DNA of 64,000 nucleotides from Streptomyces sp. P3 (GTDB lineage Bacteria; Actinomycetota; Actinomycetes; Streptomycetales; Streptomycetaceae), in the NCBI GenBank assembly GCA_016893485.2, contig JAFEKX020000001.1, positions 4,712,001 through 4,776,000 of the forward strand, read 5' to 3'. The notes under the pieces were generated by a model. That model was given only the letters and a program-made list of their open reading frames with translations. It did not search any database and had not been told where the DNA came from. The position numbers and the translations under genes were made by a program. Shown one piece after another: positions 38,504-47,803 of the stretch; position 1 is the first letter of the stretch, and the number at the start of each line of letters is the position of its first letter.

Positions 38504-39247
38504 TCAGGCCCTCCCCAACTCGACCAAGCGGCTAGCCAGTTCGGCGGCGGTGGGTGCCTTGAGGGCGTCCACGACCCGCCCGTCGGCCATCACCAGCACG
38601 TGGTGCGCGCGGGCGGCGGCGGCCGGGTCGTGGGTGACCATCACCACCGTCTGGTGCAGGTCGTCGACGAGGTCCCGGAGCAGGTCGAGGACCTCGTGGG
38701 CGCTGCGCAGATCGAGCGCGCCGGTCGGTTCGTCGGCGAACACGACGGCGGGGCGGGCCACCAACGCCCGTACGACGGCGGCCCGTTGCTGCTGGCCGCC
38801 GGACAGCTCGGCCGGGCGGTGGGACAGCCGGTCCGCGAGCCCGACCCGCTCGACCAGCGTGCGCAGCCAGTCGGGGTCGGCGGTGCGGCCCGCCAGCCGG
38901 AGCGGCAGCGTGATGTTGTCCTCGATGGAGAGGGAGGGGATCAGGTTGTACGCCTGGAACACGAACCCCACGCGCTCCCGCCGGAGTTGGGTGCGCTTGG
39001 TCTCGTTCAGCCCGGCGATCTCCCGGCCGTCGATGCGGACGCTGCCCGACGTCGGGGAGTCGAGTCCGGCGGCACAGTGCATCAGCGTGCTCTTGCCGGA
39101 GCCGGAGGGTCCCATCACGGCGAGGAAGGTGCCGCGCTCCACGGTCAACGACACGTCGTCCAGGGCCCGTACGCCTCCGGGGTAGGCCTTGCTGACGCCG
39201 TCCAGGGCGATGGCGGCGGTGCTCATGGCGGTCGTGGTGGTGTTCAT
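38504..39247 (-). CDS. ABC transporter ATP-binding protein (MacB/LolD type)
   Basis: 247 residues, intact, from ATG 39247, overlapping the small membrane protein stop (ATGA). Walker A is VMGPSGSGKSTLMHCAAGLD, the Q-loop is GFVFQAYNLIPSLS, the signature is AELSGGQQQRAAVVRALV, Walker B is AVVFADEPTGALDLRSAHE and the H-loop is VVMVTHDP. Four bases separate its stop from the permease start. Part of an exporter that is probably induced by the two-component system at 39628-41639. Confidence 0.95.
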   Translation of the reverse strand: MNTTTTAMSTAAIALDGVSKAYPGGVRALDDVSLTVERGTFLAVMGPSGSGKSTLMHCAAGLDSPTSGSVRIDGREIAGLNETKRTQLRRERVGFVFQAYNLIPSLSIEDNITLPLRLAGRTADPDWLRTLVERVGLADRLSHRPAELSGGQQQRAAVVRALVARPAVVFADEPTGALDLRSAHEVLDLLRDLVDDLHQTVVMVTHDPAAAARAHHVLVMADGRVVDALKAPTAAELASRLVELGRA

Positions 39248-39453
39248 CGCCGGCCCCGCAGACCGCGCACCGCGAGGGTGCCGGCGCACAGCACGGTGAC
39301 CGCGCCGCACACCAGGTGCACCCAGGTGTCGGCGCCGCCGAAGGACACCGCCATGTTGGCGACCGCGCTGGCCACCACCGCGGTCCAGAGGAGGGTGCGG
39401 GCGATGTCCCCGGGGCTGAGCCGGTCGGGATCGGTGCTCGTCGTGTCCGGCAT
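39244..39453 (-). CDS. Small membrane protein heading the ABC operon
   Basis: 69 residues from ATG 39453 (GGGAG at 7-bp spacing; an in-frame GTG at 39495 is less likely). Two membrane helices: ARTLLWTAVVASAVANMAVS and WVHLVCGAVTVLCAGTLAV, ending RGLRGRR. Its stop overlaps the ATPase start. Possibly a helper of the ABC transporter. No family recognised. Confidence 0.7.
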   Translation of the reverse strand: MPDTTSTDPDRLSPGDIARTLLWTAVVASAVANMAVSFGGADTWVHLVCGAVTVLCAGTLAVRGLRGRR

Positions 39454-39550
39454 GGGGCTTCTCCCGTGGTCGTGTGCCGTACGTCCTGTCGTCACCGACG
39501 CTATGGATCAGCACCCCTCGCGGCCGATCCCGCAGCCCGCCCGGTTCGGG

Positions 39551-39566
39551 GTACAGCAGGCTGTAC
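39551..39566. promoter_or_regulatory. 16-bp palindromic operator, copy 1
   Basis: GTACAGCAGGCTGTAC, with 6-bp perfect arms around CAGG, lies in the divergent region between the ABC operon (start 39453) and the histidine kinase (39628). An identical copy at 41664 precedes the serine hydrolase gene. The adjacent NarL-type response regulator is the likely binder (inferred). Confidence 0.8.
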
Positions 39567-39627
39567 TCCTCGCTTCCCCACCCTTCCTCCGCCCACGGGA
39601 ACTGCCGTACGGCATAGGGTCCTCCGC

Positions 39628-40916
39628 ATGACAGCGAGCACGCGCGAAGCCGGTGACGAGGCGGTCGCGGCCATCCCTCGGGAGAGCGCCAAGGACATCG
39701 CGCTACGGACCCTGCGCGCCGCCGCCGGTGCCGTTGCGCAGCTCGCCTCCGGCCTGAACACGGCAGTGAGCGCTGTGCTGTTGACGCTGTGGCTGGCCCT
39801 CACCGCCGTGACGAGCGTGGTCGGGGTGGGGCTGCTGATGGCGCCCGCGGCGCTGCGCGCCCTGCACTCCCTGGCCGGACGGGAGCGGGACCGGCTCGCC
39901 CGCTGGGGCCCCGAGGTCGTCGCCCCGGAGCCACCGCCAACGCGACTGCGGACGGCCCTCGCCGACCCCACCACCCGCCGTGAACTGCGGTGGCTGGTAC
40001 GGCACTCCACCGTCGGGGCGCTGCTCGGGGCGGCCGGGGTGCTGCTGCCGGTCCTCGCCGTGCGGGACACCGCGTTCCCGCTGTACTGGACGTTCATGCC
40101 CGAGAACACGACGGCCACCTCGCTCGGCGTCGGCAACGCGCACACCTGGCCGGACGCCCTCGCCGTGGCGCTGCTGGGCATCGGCTGGATCGCCATCATC
40201 CTGGGGCTGACGCCCGGCATGGCCCGGCTCCAGTCGGCGCCCGGACGGCTGCTCCTGGCGGCCGGCCCGGACGTGGATCTCTCCCTGCGGGTCGCGGAGT
40301 TGACCGCCACCCGGGCCGCCGCGCTCGACGCGCACGCCACCGAACTCCGGCGGATCGAGCGGTCGTTGCACGACGGCGCACAGAACAGGCTGGTCTCCGT
40401 GGCCGTGTTGCTGGGTGCGGCCCGCCGCATGGTGGCCCGCGACCCGGAGGGCGCCGACGAACTCCTCGAACGCGCCCAGTCCGCCGCCGAACAGGCGCTG
40501 GCCGAGCTGCGCACGGTCGCCCGCGGCATCCTCCCGCCGGTACTCGCCGACCGGGGCCTCGCGGGCGCGCTCTCCGGTCTCGCCGCGGACTGCGCGGTGC
40601 CGTGCCGGATCGACGTGGACGTGCCCGCGCGCTGCGCCGCCTCCGTCGAGGCCACCGCCTACTTCGTCGTCGCCGAGGCCCTGACCAACATCGCCAAACA
40701 CAGCGGGGCGCACCACGCGACGATCACGGCACGCGGCAGCGGCGACCGGCTCCTGCTGCGCGTCGAGGACGACGGCCGGGGCGGCGCGGACGCGGAGGGC
40801 GGCTCGGGGCTCACCGGCATCCGGCGCCGTATCGCCGCGCACGACGGCGGCCTCACCTGAGCAGCCCGCCGGGCGGGCCGACCGTCCTGGCCGTGGATCT
40901 CCCTTGCGGTATGTGA
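39628..40916 (+). CDS. Two-component sensor histidine kinase (HisKA_3), one frameshift
   Basis: About 430 residues from ATG 39628. The membrane region has four helices (TAVSAVLLTLWLALTAVTSV and VGALLGAAGVLLPVLAV among them) arranged like the sensor domain seen in Streptomyces kinases next to ABC exporters. His248 in RSLHDGAQNRLVSVAVLLGA is the phospho-acceptor; the N-box is VVAEALTNIAKHSGA and the G-box VEDDGRGGADAEGGSGLTGI. One indel near 40855 extends the end to VLAVDLPCGM. Pairs with the regulator at 40981. Confidence 0.9.
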
Positions 40917-40980
40917 GGCGGGATCGTGACGAGCGAAGAGAGCCTGCGATGCGGTACTCGAACAGGAAGGCCTGACGGAC

Positions 40981-41639
40981 ATGCGGATCGTGATCGCCGA
41001 GGACGACGCGCTGCTGCGCGAGGGGCTCGCCCTGCTGCTGCGCGCCGAGGGCCTGGACGTGGTGGCCACCGCCGGCACCCCGGACGAGGCCCTGGACGCC
41101 ATCGACGTCCACAAGCCGGACGTCGCCATCCTCGACGTACGGATGCCGCCGACCCACACCGACGAGGGCATCGTCGCCGCCGTCGAGGCCCGGCGCCGGC
41201 GCCCCGACCTCGCGGTGCTCGTACTCTCCGCGTACGTCGAGCAGAGCTTCGCCACGGAGCTGCTCGGCGGCGGGGTCAGCGGGTTGGGGTATCTGCTCAA
41301 GGAACGGGTGGGCCGGGTCGAGGAGTTCCTCGACGCCCTGCACCGCGTGGCGGCGGGCGGCACCGCCATCGACCCCGAGGTCGTCGCCCAGCTCTTCACC
41401 CGCTCCCGCCAGGACACCCGCCTCGACCGGCTCAGCCCGCGCGAACGCGACGTACTCGCCCTGATGGCCGAGGGGTTGGGCAACTCCGCCATCGCCGGAA
41501 AGCTCGTCGTCACCGACGGCGCCGTCCACAAACACATCCGCAGCATCTTCGCCAAGCTCGACCTGTCCCCACGGACCAGGTCGACCGGCGGGTCGCGGCG
41601 GTCCTGCGCTACCTGGAGGACCTACGGCGACAGGGGTAA
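40981..41639 (+). CDS. NarL/LuxR-family response regulator, one frameshift
   Basis: About 219 residues from ATG 40981 (GGAAGG 11 bp upstream). Phospho-acceptor Asp52 lies in DVAILDVRMPPTHTDEGI, with acidic EDD at 7-9 and GYLLKERVGRVEEF. The HTH is LSPRERDVLALMAEGLGNSA, then GKLVVTDGAVHKHIRSIFAK. One C missing near 41570 joins LDLSP to TDQVDRRVAAVLRYLEDL. It is cognate to the kinase at 39628 and the best candidate to bind the two identical palindromes at 39551 and 41664, thereby controlling the ABC exporter, its own operon and the serine hydrolase. Confidence 0.9.
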
Positions 41640-41663
41640 CCGTCCTTCGGTCCACGGCCCTTG

Positions 41664-41679
41664 GTACAGCAGGCTGTAC
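41664..41679 (+). promoter_or_regulatory. 16-bp palindromic operator, copy 2
   Basis: GTACAGCAGGCTGTAC, identical to 39551-39566, lies 25 bp after the response regulator stop and 109 bp before the serine hydrolase start. Flanking bases differ between the two copies, so only the palindrome is conserved. Confidence 0.8.
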
Positions 41680-41787
41680 GGCGGACCGGCCCGTGCGCTG
41701 GATCGATCACCGCGGGCCGTCTTCCTAGGTTGGTGAACACACCGCGAGTCCGGAGCACCGGACCACCAACTCACCGGGAGACAACCC

Positions 41788-42947
41788 ATGTTGATGCCCC
41801 GTCACCTCACCGCCGTAGCCGCGCTGGCCGCCGTAGGACTGGGTCTGGCGACGCCCATGGCGAGCGCCACGGAGTCCCGGCACCGGAGCACGCTCCAGCG
41901 GAGCGTGGACGCCATCGAGAGGACCGGAACGGTCGCCGTCGTGGCCCAGTCGACGGGTCCGGACGGCCGGCGGTACGCCACCACCGGGGTCTCCGACACC
42001 GCGACCGGCCGGGCGGCCCGGGTCACTGACAGGTTCCGGATCGCCAGCAGCACGAAGGCGTTCGTGTCGACGGTGATGCTCCAACTGGTCGGCGAGGGAA
42101 GGGTGTCGCTGGACGACACGGTCGAACACTGGCTGCCCGGCGTGGTGGACGGCAACGGGAACGACGGAAACGCCATCACCGTAAGGCAGTTGCTGAACCA
42201 CACCAGCGGCATCTTCAACTACACGGGGACTTCCCGGCGATCACGACAGCGGCGGGTTTCGAGGCCGACCGCTACACGACGTGGACCCCGCGGCAGTTGG
42301 TGGGCATCGCGATGCGGCACGCCCCGGACTTCGCGCCGGGCACGCGGTGGGAGTACTCCAACACCAACTACATCCTCGCCGGGATGATCGTCCAGAAGGC
42401 CACCGGCCACACCTGGCAGCAGGAGGTGACCAGGCGGATCATCCGCCCCCTGTCCCTGCGCGACACCTCCGCCCCCGATACATCCGCGCGTATCCCCGGC
42501 CAACACCTGCACGGCTACTCGGACTTCGGCGAAGGCGGCCCGGTCGTCGACGTCACCGACTTCAACCCGTCGGCCGCGGGTTCGGCGGGCGCGATGATCA
42601 GCACGACCGGTGACCTGACCCGCTTCTTCTCGGCCCTCCTCGGCGGCAAACTCCTGCGCCCTGCCCAACTCGCCGAGATGAAGACGACGGTACGAGCCGC
42701 GTCCCTCGACCCCGTCTGGCCCGGCGCCCGCTACGGCCTCGGCCTGATGGAGATCCCCTGACCTGCGGCGGCGTCTACTACAGCCACGCCGGCGACCTCT
42801 CCGGCTACACCACCCGCGACGGGGTCAGCGCGGACGGCCGCCATGCCGTGGTGCTGGAGGCCACGGGGACAGGGCGTCCGATCTGTCGACCGAGGTGGCG
42901 CAGAACGCGTTGATCGATACGGAGCTGTGTGGGGCCGGGGGAAGTAG
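41788..42947 (+). CDS. Secreted serine hydrolase (beta-lactamase/DD-peptidase family), frameshifted
   Basis: About 387 residues from ATG 41788 (GGGAG at 7-bp spacing). Signal peptide: HLTAVAALAAVGLGLATPMA. SxxK is FRIASSTKAFVSTVMLQLVG; the YxN motif is WEYSNTNYILAGMIV; the HxG equivalent, after an indel near 42755, is VYYSHAGDLSGYTTRD. LLNHTSGIFNY is also conserved. Indels also occur near 42225, 42870 and 42940; the end is placed at TAG 42945-42947. A target of the two-component system upstream through the shared palindrome; likely a peptidoglycan or beta-lactam sensing or trimming enzyme. Confidence 0.85.
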
Positions 42948-43135
42948 GGGGCGTAGGGGGCGTAGGGGATGTCAGGGGCGTGGGGGTCCTAGGGAAGTCG
43001 GGTCGTAGGGGATCTGAAGGTCCTGGGGATGTCGGGGCCGTAGGGGCATCTCAAGGTCCTAGGGGATGTCGGGGCCGTAGGGGCATCTCAAGGTCCTAGG
43101 GGATCTCAGGGCCGTAGGGGACGGGTTCGGCAGGC
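42945..43135. repeat. Tandem repeats starting at the serine hydrolase stop codon
   Basis: Three 36-37-bp copies (43012-43047, 43048-43084, 43085-43120) contain GGTCCTAGGGGATGTCGGGG and CCGTAGGGGC. Upstream, degenerate GGGGGCGTAG units reach back to the TAG stop of the preceding gene. No coding frame spans the array, and there are no unique spacers, so it is not a CRISPR. Confidence 0.85.
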
Positions 43136-43169
43136 GGCGTCCAGGGTTTCTGGGCGCCGCCTCCCGCGT

Positions 43170-43669
43170 TCAACTGCCGTGTGCCACCGGCTCGATGACG
43201 TCCTTGCGGGTCACCGCCAGGTGGACGACGAGGCCGAGGATGACGGCCAGGAGCAGCGCGCTGGGTACGACGGTGCCGAGGCCGATGCCGCCGTCGCCGG
43301 TCGGCTGGGAGAGGTGGTCGCCGATCGAGGCGCCGAGCGGGCGGGTGAGGACGTAGGCGATCCAGAAACTCACCACCGCGCCCAGGCCCGGCGCGCGGTG
43401 GGCGAGCGCGAGCGCGACCGCGCCGACGGCCAGGGCGAAGGGGGCCGGGGCGAGCCAGTACACGCCCGCGCGGTAGGCGGTCGTACGGAACTGGACGACC
43501 AGGACGCCCGCGAGCAGCGCGCTCATCAGCAGCGACACCCCGGTCAGGCCGAGGCCCGCCTTCTCGTTGAAAGGTCGGCCGCGGTCTCGCCGACCGTCGT
43601 GCACAGCACCTTGATGATCCAGAAGTACGGGTCATGGGGTCCGACGGTGCCGGCGGGTGCTGAACGCAT
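43170..43669 (-). CDS. COG4705-type membrane protein, short form, one frameshift
   Basis: About 166 residues from ATG 43669. It starts near PYFWIIKVLCTTVGETAADL and, after an indel near 43567, continues LTGVSLLMSALLAGVLVVQF, GVYWLAPAPFALAVGAVALA, VVSFWIAYVLTRPLGASIGD and LLLAVILGLVVHLAVTRKDV. It is about 100 residues shorter than its paralogue at 44603 and keeps only the first and last of the four W...G...D motifs present there. Divergent from the OmpR-type regulator at 43766. Function of the family unknown. Confidence 0.8.
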
Positions 43670-43695
43670 CCTGGCTGCCACGGGGCGTCGGTTTC

Positions 43696-43730
43696 GTCTA
43701 CAGTTCGGTAGACCGTCTACATGACTGTAG
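43696..43730. promoter_or_regulatory. Repeated CTAC half-sites between the COG4705 and OmpR genes
   Basis: Two adjacent inverted repeats, GTCTAC-AGTTCG-GTAGAC (43696-43713) and CTACA-TGAC-TGTAG (43717-43730), share the CTAC(A) half-site. They sit 36 bp before the response regulator start. Likely binding sites of that regulator (inferred). Confidence 0.6.
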
Positions 43731-43765
43731 TCACCATGGTCACGGCAGTCAGCACAGGGAGGACC

Positions 43766-44442
43766 ATGCGCCCGGCCATCCTGGTCGTCGAGGACGATCA
43801 CACCCTGCGGGACGTGCTGATGCGCGGGCTACGTGACGAGGACTTCGACACCGTGCCCGCGCCGGACGGGGCGACCGCGCTGCGACTGGCCGGTGCGGAC
43901 ATCGCCGCCGTCGTGCTCGACATCGGGCTGCCCGACGCCGACGGACGGGACGTGTGCCAGGCGATGCGGGCGAACGGCTTCCGCTCCCCGTCGTCTTCCT
44001 GACCGCCCAACACCGGCTGCACGACCGGCTGTCCGGGTTCTCGGCCGGAGGCGACGACTATCTGACCAAGCCGTTCCATCTCGTCGAACTCGCGGCCCGG
44101 CTGCGGGCGGCGCTGCAGCGGACCGCGCGTCCACCCGCCGCGCCGGAGGGAGAGCCGCCGGAGGGTGACCTGGTCCTGGACGCCGTCCGGCACGCGGTCG
44201 GCGTCCGGGACACCCGGGTCGGCCTGACCCCGACCGAGTTCCGCCTGCTGGCCGCGCTCATGGCCGCCTCGGGCGGGCTGGTGGGCCGCCGCGAACTGGT
44301 CCGCGCGGCCTGGCCCGAGGGCGCCCGCGTCCACGACAACACCCTCGACCAGTACCTGACCCGCCTCCGCCGCAAACTCCGCGAGGCAGGCAGCACCCGC
44401 ACGATCGGCACGGCCCGCGGGGTCGGACACCGCCTGACCTGA
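43766..44442 (+). CDS. OmpR/PhoB-family response regulator, orphan, one frameshift
   Basis: About 225 residues from ATG 43766. Receiver domain: ILVVEDDHTLRDVLMRGL, phospho-acceptor Asp52 in VVLDIGLPDADGRDV, and after one indel near 43990 PVVFLTAQHRLHDRLSGF and DDYLTKPFHLVELAARLRAA. The winged-helix DNA-binding domain is GLTPTEFRLLAALMAASGGL, VHDNTLDQYLTRLRRKLRE and TARGVGHRL. No kinase gene is adjacent; it lies between two COG4705-type genes, which it probably controls. Confidence 0.88.
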
Positions 44443-44602
44443 GCGACCACGGGGACGGGTTTGGGGGCACCGGGGAGCGTCACGTCGTAGCGCCGGATGG
44501 AGTGCCCCGCCGCGACGCGGGGCCGAACTCCCTTGCCCCGCAGGGCTGGGGGAGAGCCGAACGGACCGAAGGCGCCGAGCGAGCCGGCGCCGTACCGTCG
44601 TG

Positions 44603-45394
44603 TCACACCGTCGCGTCCCGCCGTACGTCCTTGCCGGAGGCCGCCAGGTAGCCGACGAAGCCGAGGATCGCCACCGTCCAGGCCGCCGTGACCGGGCCGA
44701 GTCCCAGTGCGAGACCGCCCCGGCCGTGGCCGACGGCCATCCAGTCGGCGACGGAGGCGCCGAGCGGGCGGGTGATGACGTAGGCGGACCAGAAGGCGAG
44801 GACCGCGCCCATCCGGCCGGCGCGGTGGGCGACGGCGGGGACGGCGATCGCGACGGCGTACAGGACGGCGGAGCCGAGGTAGCCGAGGCCGATCGTGGCG
44901 GTGAGGTCACCCGCGGCGGTGCCGAGGGCGAAGGTGGCGAGGACGGCGGCCCAGTAGAAGGTCTCGCGGCGGCGGGTGGTGATGCTGTGGATGGACAGGG
45001 TGCGCTCGCTCGCGTACCAGAGCGCGAAGACGGCGGCGAGCGCGAGCAGGAAGAACGGCGTGGAGAGGGCGTACGGCACCCCGAGCCCGACGTGCAGCAC
45101 GTCCGCGGCCATCGTGCCGAAGACGCTGACCATGACGATCGCCGTCCAGTAGATCCAGGCGACGTACCGGCGGGCGGTGAACTGGACCGCCAGCGCCGCC
45201 ACGAGGGCGATCCCGCCGAGGCCGACCGCCGGGATCGGGCCGAACAGATGGGCCAGGAAGTCGGAGGCCGTCTCGCCCATGCCGGTGGTGAGCACCTTGA
45301 TGATCCAGAAGTAGACGGTCACCTCCGGCACCTTGCTCGCCGCGTGCGGGATGCGGCGCGGAGGCCGGTCGTGGGTGAGGTGATCAGTCGTCAT
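44603..45394 (-). CDS. COG4705-type membrane protein with fourfold repeat motif
   Basis: 263 residues, intact, from ATG 45394. Seven to eight membrane helices. Four copies of an aromatic-W...G...A-D motif are visible: YFWIIKVLTTGMGETASDFL, YWTAIVMVSVFGTMAADVL, YWAAVLATFALGTAAGDLT and FWSAYVITRPLGASVADWM, suggesting internal duplication with a conserved acidic residue at each repeat. The tail is SGKDVRRDATV. No enzymatic function is known; the repeated intramembrane Asp residues hint at ion or metal transport. Paralogue of 43170. Confidence 0.88.
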   Translation of the reverse strand: MTTDHLTHDRPPRRIPHAASKVPEVTVYFWIIKVLTTGMGETASDFLAHLFGPIPAVGLGGIALVAALAVQFTARRYVAWIYWTAIVMVSVFGTMAADVLHVGLGVPYALSTPFFLLALAAVFALWYASERTLSIHSITTRRRETFYWAAVLATFALGTAAGDLTATIGLGYLGSAVLYAVAIAVPAVAHRAGRMGAVLAFWSAYVITRPLGASVADWMAVGHGRGGLALGLGPVTAAWTVAILGFVGYLAASGKDVRRDATV

Positions 45395-45725
45395 GCTGGC
45401 ACCCTGACACGGCCTCCAACCCTCTCCCCAGCCCTCTTTGCCAGAGCTTTTGCGCTTACGGTGCATGAGTTGCCCAAGTCCCACCCGGACCTGAAAGCAA
45501 CCTGAACGCAAGCATGGAAGCGCTGGTCAGCGGCGGGTACGGGGTGCTAGCGGCGCCCCCACTCCCCTTCCACCCTTACCTCCCCTACGGGGCAAGCAAC
45601 CCCACACACGGGACGAACAACTCTCATCATGAGAGTGGACTTGCATAAAGAGAGCCAACCCCTACCTTCATGAGAGCCAGCTCTCAGCACGCGAGAACAC
45701 GAGAACAAGCGACAAGGACCCCACC
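45395..45725. promoter_or_regulatory. Promoter flanked by two palindromic operators
   Basis: No gene lies in this 331-bp divergent region. ACTCTCAT-C-ATGAGAGT (45620-45636) and TGAGAGC-CA-GCTCTCA (45671-45686) are both near-perfect palindromes sharing the TGAGAG half-site. Between them are a TTGCAT (45641) and a TACCTT (45663) with 16-bp spacing, a plausible -35/-10 pair. Two bound repressors would close this promoter, which drives the hydrolase at 45726. No regulator gene is adjacent, so the repressor is encoded elsewhere. Confidence 0.7.
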
Positions 45726-46565
45726 ATGACCACGCCTGCCTCCACCCCCGCTTCCGCCCCGGCCTCCACCCGCACCGTCGCCCTCCCCGGCGGACTCTCG
45801 GTCACCGTCCAGGAGTTCGGCGAGAACACCGAGGGCACCGGCGTCCTGGTGCTGCACGGCGGCGCCGGCCCGCGCACGGTGGCCGGCTTCTCCGCGGCCC
45901 TGTCCGAGCACGTCTACGTCGTGGCGCCGACCCACCCCGGTTTCGACGGCACGCCCCGCCCGGACCGCTTCGACTCGATCGCGGACCTGGCCATCGCCTA
46001 CCTGGACCTGCTCGACGCCCTGGACATCAAGGACGTCATGGTGATCGGCAACTCGGTCGGCGGCTGGATCGCGGCGGAGATGGCCCTGCGCGACAATAAG
46101 GGCCGCATCGGCGCCCTGACCCTCCTGAACGCGGTCGGCATCCACGCCCACATGGTCGAGAACCGCGTCGTCGACCCGCGCACCATGGCCCCGGCCGACA
46201 TCAGCCAACTCTCCTTCGCCAAGGCCGAGTTCCGCCCCGACTTCACCTCCTTCACCGACGCCCAGCGAGCCGCGACCGCCGCCAACCAGCAGACCCTCGC
46301 GATCTACGGCGGCGACCACTTCACCTACGACCCGAAGCTCCGCGCCCGCCTCCACCGCGTGAGCGTCCCGTCCTGGTCGTCTGGGGTGAGGAGGACGGCA
46401 TAGCCCCCTCAAGTACGGCCGCGGCTACGCCGACGCCTTCCCCGACGGCCACTTCGCCCCCATCCCGGACGCGGCCCACTTCCCCAGATCGAGGCGCTCG
46501 GCGCGACGCTGGAAGCGATCGGCAACTTCGTGAACACGGTGGTGAAGCCGGCCTCGACGAACTGA
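45726..46565 (+). CDS. Alpha/beta-fold hydrolase, frameshifted
   Basis: About 279 residues from ATG 45726. HGG motif: GVLVLHGGAGPRTVAGFSAA. Nucleophile elbow: VMVIGNSVGGWIAAEMAL. After indels near 46370 and 46405, the acid is in PVLVVWGEEDGIAP and the His in FAPIPDAAHFPQIEALGA. All triad residues are present. It is a cytosolic esterase, lactonase or dehalogenase-like enzyme with unknown substrate, tightly regulated judging by the operators upstream, and closed by a strong terminator. Confidence 0.83.
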
Positions 46566-46581
46566 CACCACTCCAGCCGCA

Positions 46582-46620
46582 CGGCAGAGGCCCGGGTCAT
46601 CGACCTGGGCCTCACTGCCG
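46582..46620 (+). terminator. Terminator of the alpha/beta hydrolase gene
   Basis: A long imperfect hairpin pairs CGGCAG...AGGCCCGGGTC with GACCTGGGCCT...CTGCCG around ATC, 17 bp after the stop. One mismatch and a small bulge interrupt the stem. Confidence 0.8.
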
Positions 46621-46646
46621 TACCCGGCGGTCGCGACGTACCGATA

Positions 46647-46871
46647 TCAGCCCGCACCCCAGACACCGGCCACCACAAAGGAGACAACCGTCCCGCCGAA
46701 ACAACTGGCCCCGGAACAGCAGAACTTGGCGATGAAATCGACGAGAAGCAGCCCACGCCCATGCGCATCGTCGACCTCGGGGCACCGCAGCTGCACACTC
46801 GCCGGGAGGCCCGGGCTGTGCACGTCGACCCGGAGGAAGTCCCCTCACGGAACCACTCAGGAGCCAGCCCC
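46647..46871 (-). pseudogene. C-terminal remnant of an ATP-binding (HATPase, RsbW-like) protein
   Basis: On the minus strand one frame reads DFLRVDVHSPGLPASVQLRC, then DDAHGRGLLLVDFIAKFC, then GGTVVSFVVAGVWGAG and a stop at 46647. This resembles the last third of the Streptomyces single-domain ATP-binding regulators (strand, then the GRGL loop, then the final strands). No start codon, N-box or first half was found. Probably a decayed gene. Confidence 0.45.
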
Positions 46872-46952
46872 CAATGATCACAGCTTCCCAAGCTGAGGAT
46901 TAGCAGCGACTGCCTTGTACGGCCACGTCACGTCCTCGTTCGGTAAACCGTC

Positions 46953-47803
46953 ATGACGAACACCGCCGGAGAACTCGGTTGGTTGGAGCAGTGGCACCAA
47001 GACGGCCAGGAGCCCATCTGCAGGGCATGGGACATCTGGACAGTGCTTTCCCGTGCCTGTAGGACGCTCCGCCAGAATGCGAGCGTGTCCCTTGATGCCA
47101 TCGATGCCGTGAACTGGTCCGCCCTACCCAACCCGACAGGCTCGGAGTACGACGATCCAGAGCGCGTAGCCGACGCGCTACGGCGCCTGACGGTGTCCAC
47201 CACCGCCAACGAGACGGGCGACGCGGCGTCCCTCCTCGCCGGTAGCGGCTTCGTCTGTGGCCACGCCTGCATGGTGTTTCCCGCCGCCTACGCGGCCACC
47301 CCGATCCTGCTCGACCTCGTTGAGCACGGCCAACGTCCACGCATCAAAGACGCGGCCGTCGGCCTCGTCTTTGACGCACTGTGCTTCTCGCCACTCGCCT
47401 ACAACAATCGGGTGGACACCCCTACGGCCCCGACGTCCCACTCTGCTGCGCCATAGCGCGGCACATCCGCGGCCGTCACGCTGTCCTTCTCGCCCAAGGA
47501 CGCTACGCCAGGAAACTGCTCGCAGAAGCAGAGCTTCACTGGCGGCTGACCATCGAGGAGACGGAGCTCCAACCCGACGGCACGCTCACGGCCATCGCCG
47601 CCCTCGAAGGCACGCCGTTCCCACTCCCCACTGAGGCCGAACTGCACCGGCCGCCCTTCGCGCAACCTCCTGAAACGGTACGTATCGAAGCCCTGACAGC
47701 CGACTCGTCCGGCGCCGCGTGCATCCAGCTCGAGCAGACACCGTTCGGGATCATCCCAGGATCAACCCTGTACGCGGCGGAATGCGGCCTCCGCGAACAC
47801 TGA
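46953..47803 (+). CDS. Hypothetical protein, possibly HEAT-like, one frameshift
   Basis: About 283 residues from ATG 46953. Helical repeats are suggested by AYAATPILLDLVEHG and PRIKDAAVGLVFDALCF. One missing G near 47413 joins AYNNR to GGHPYGPDVPLCCAIARHIR. The C-terminal half, ETVRIEALTADSSGAACIQL through CGLREH, is unlike any domain I recognise. Composition is somewhat less GC-rich than its neighbours. An immunity-type or HEAT-repeat protein is possible but unproven. Confidence 0.6.

Noticed and set aside
42945..43135. Repeat array considered as a CRISPR
   Set aside because: Units are directly adjacent with no unique spacers, and no cas genes are nearby.
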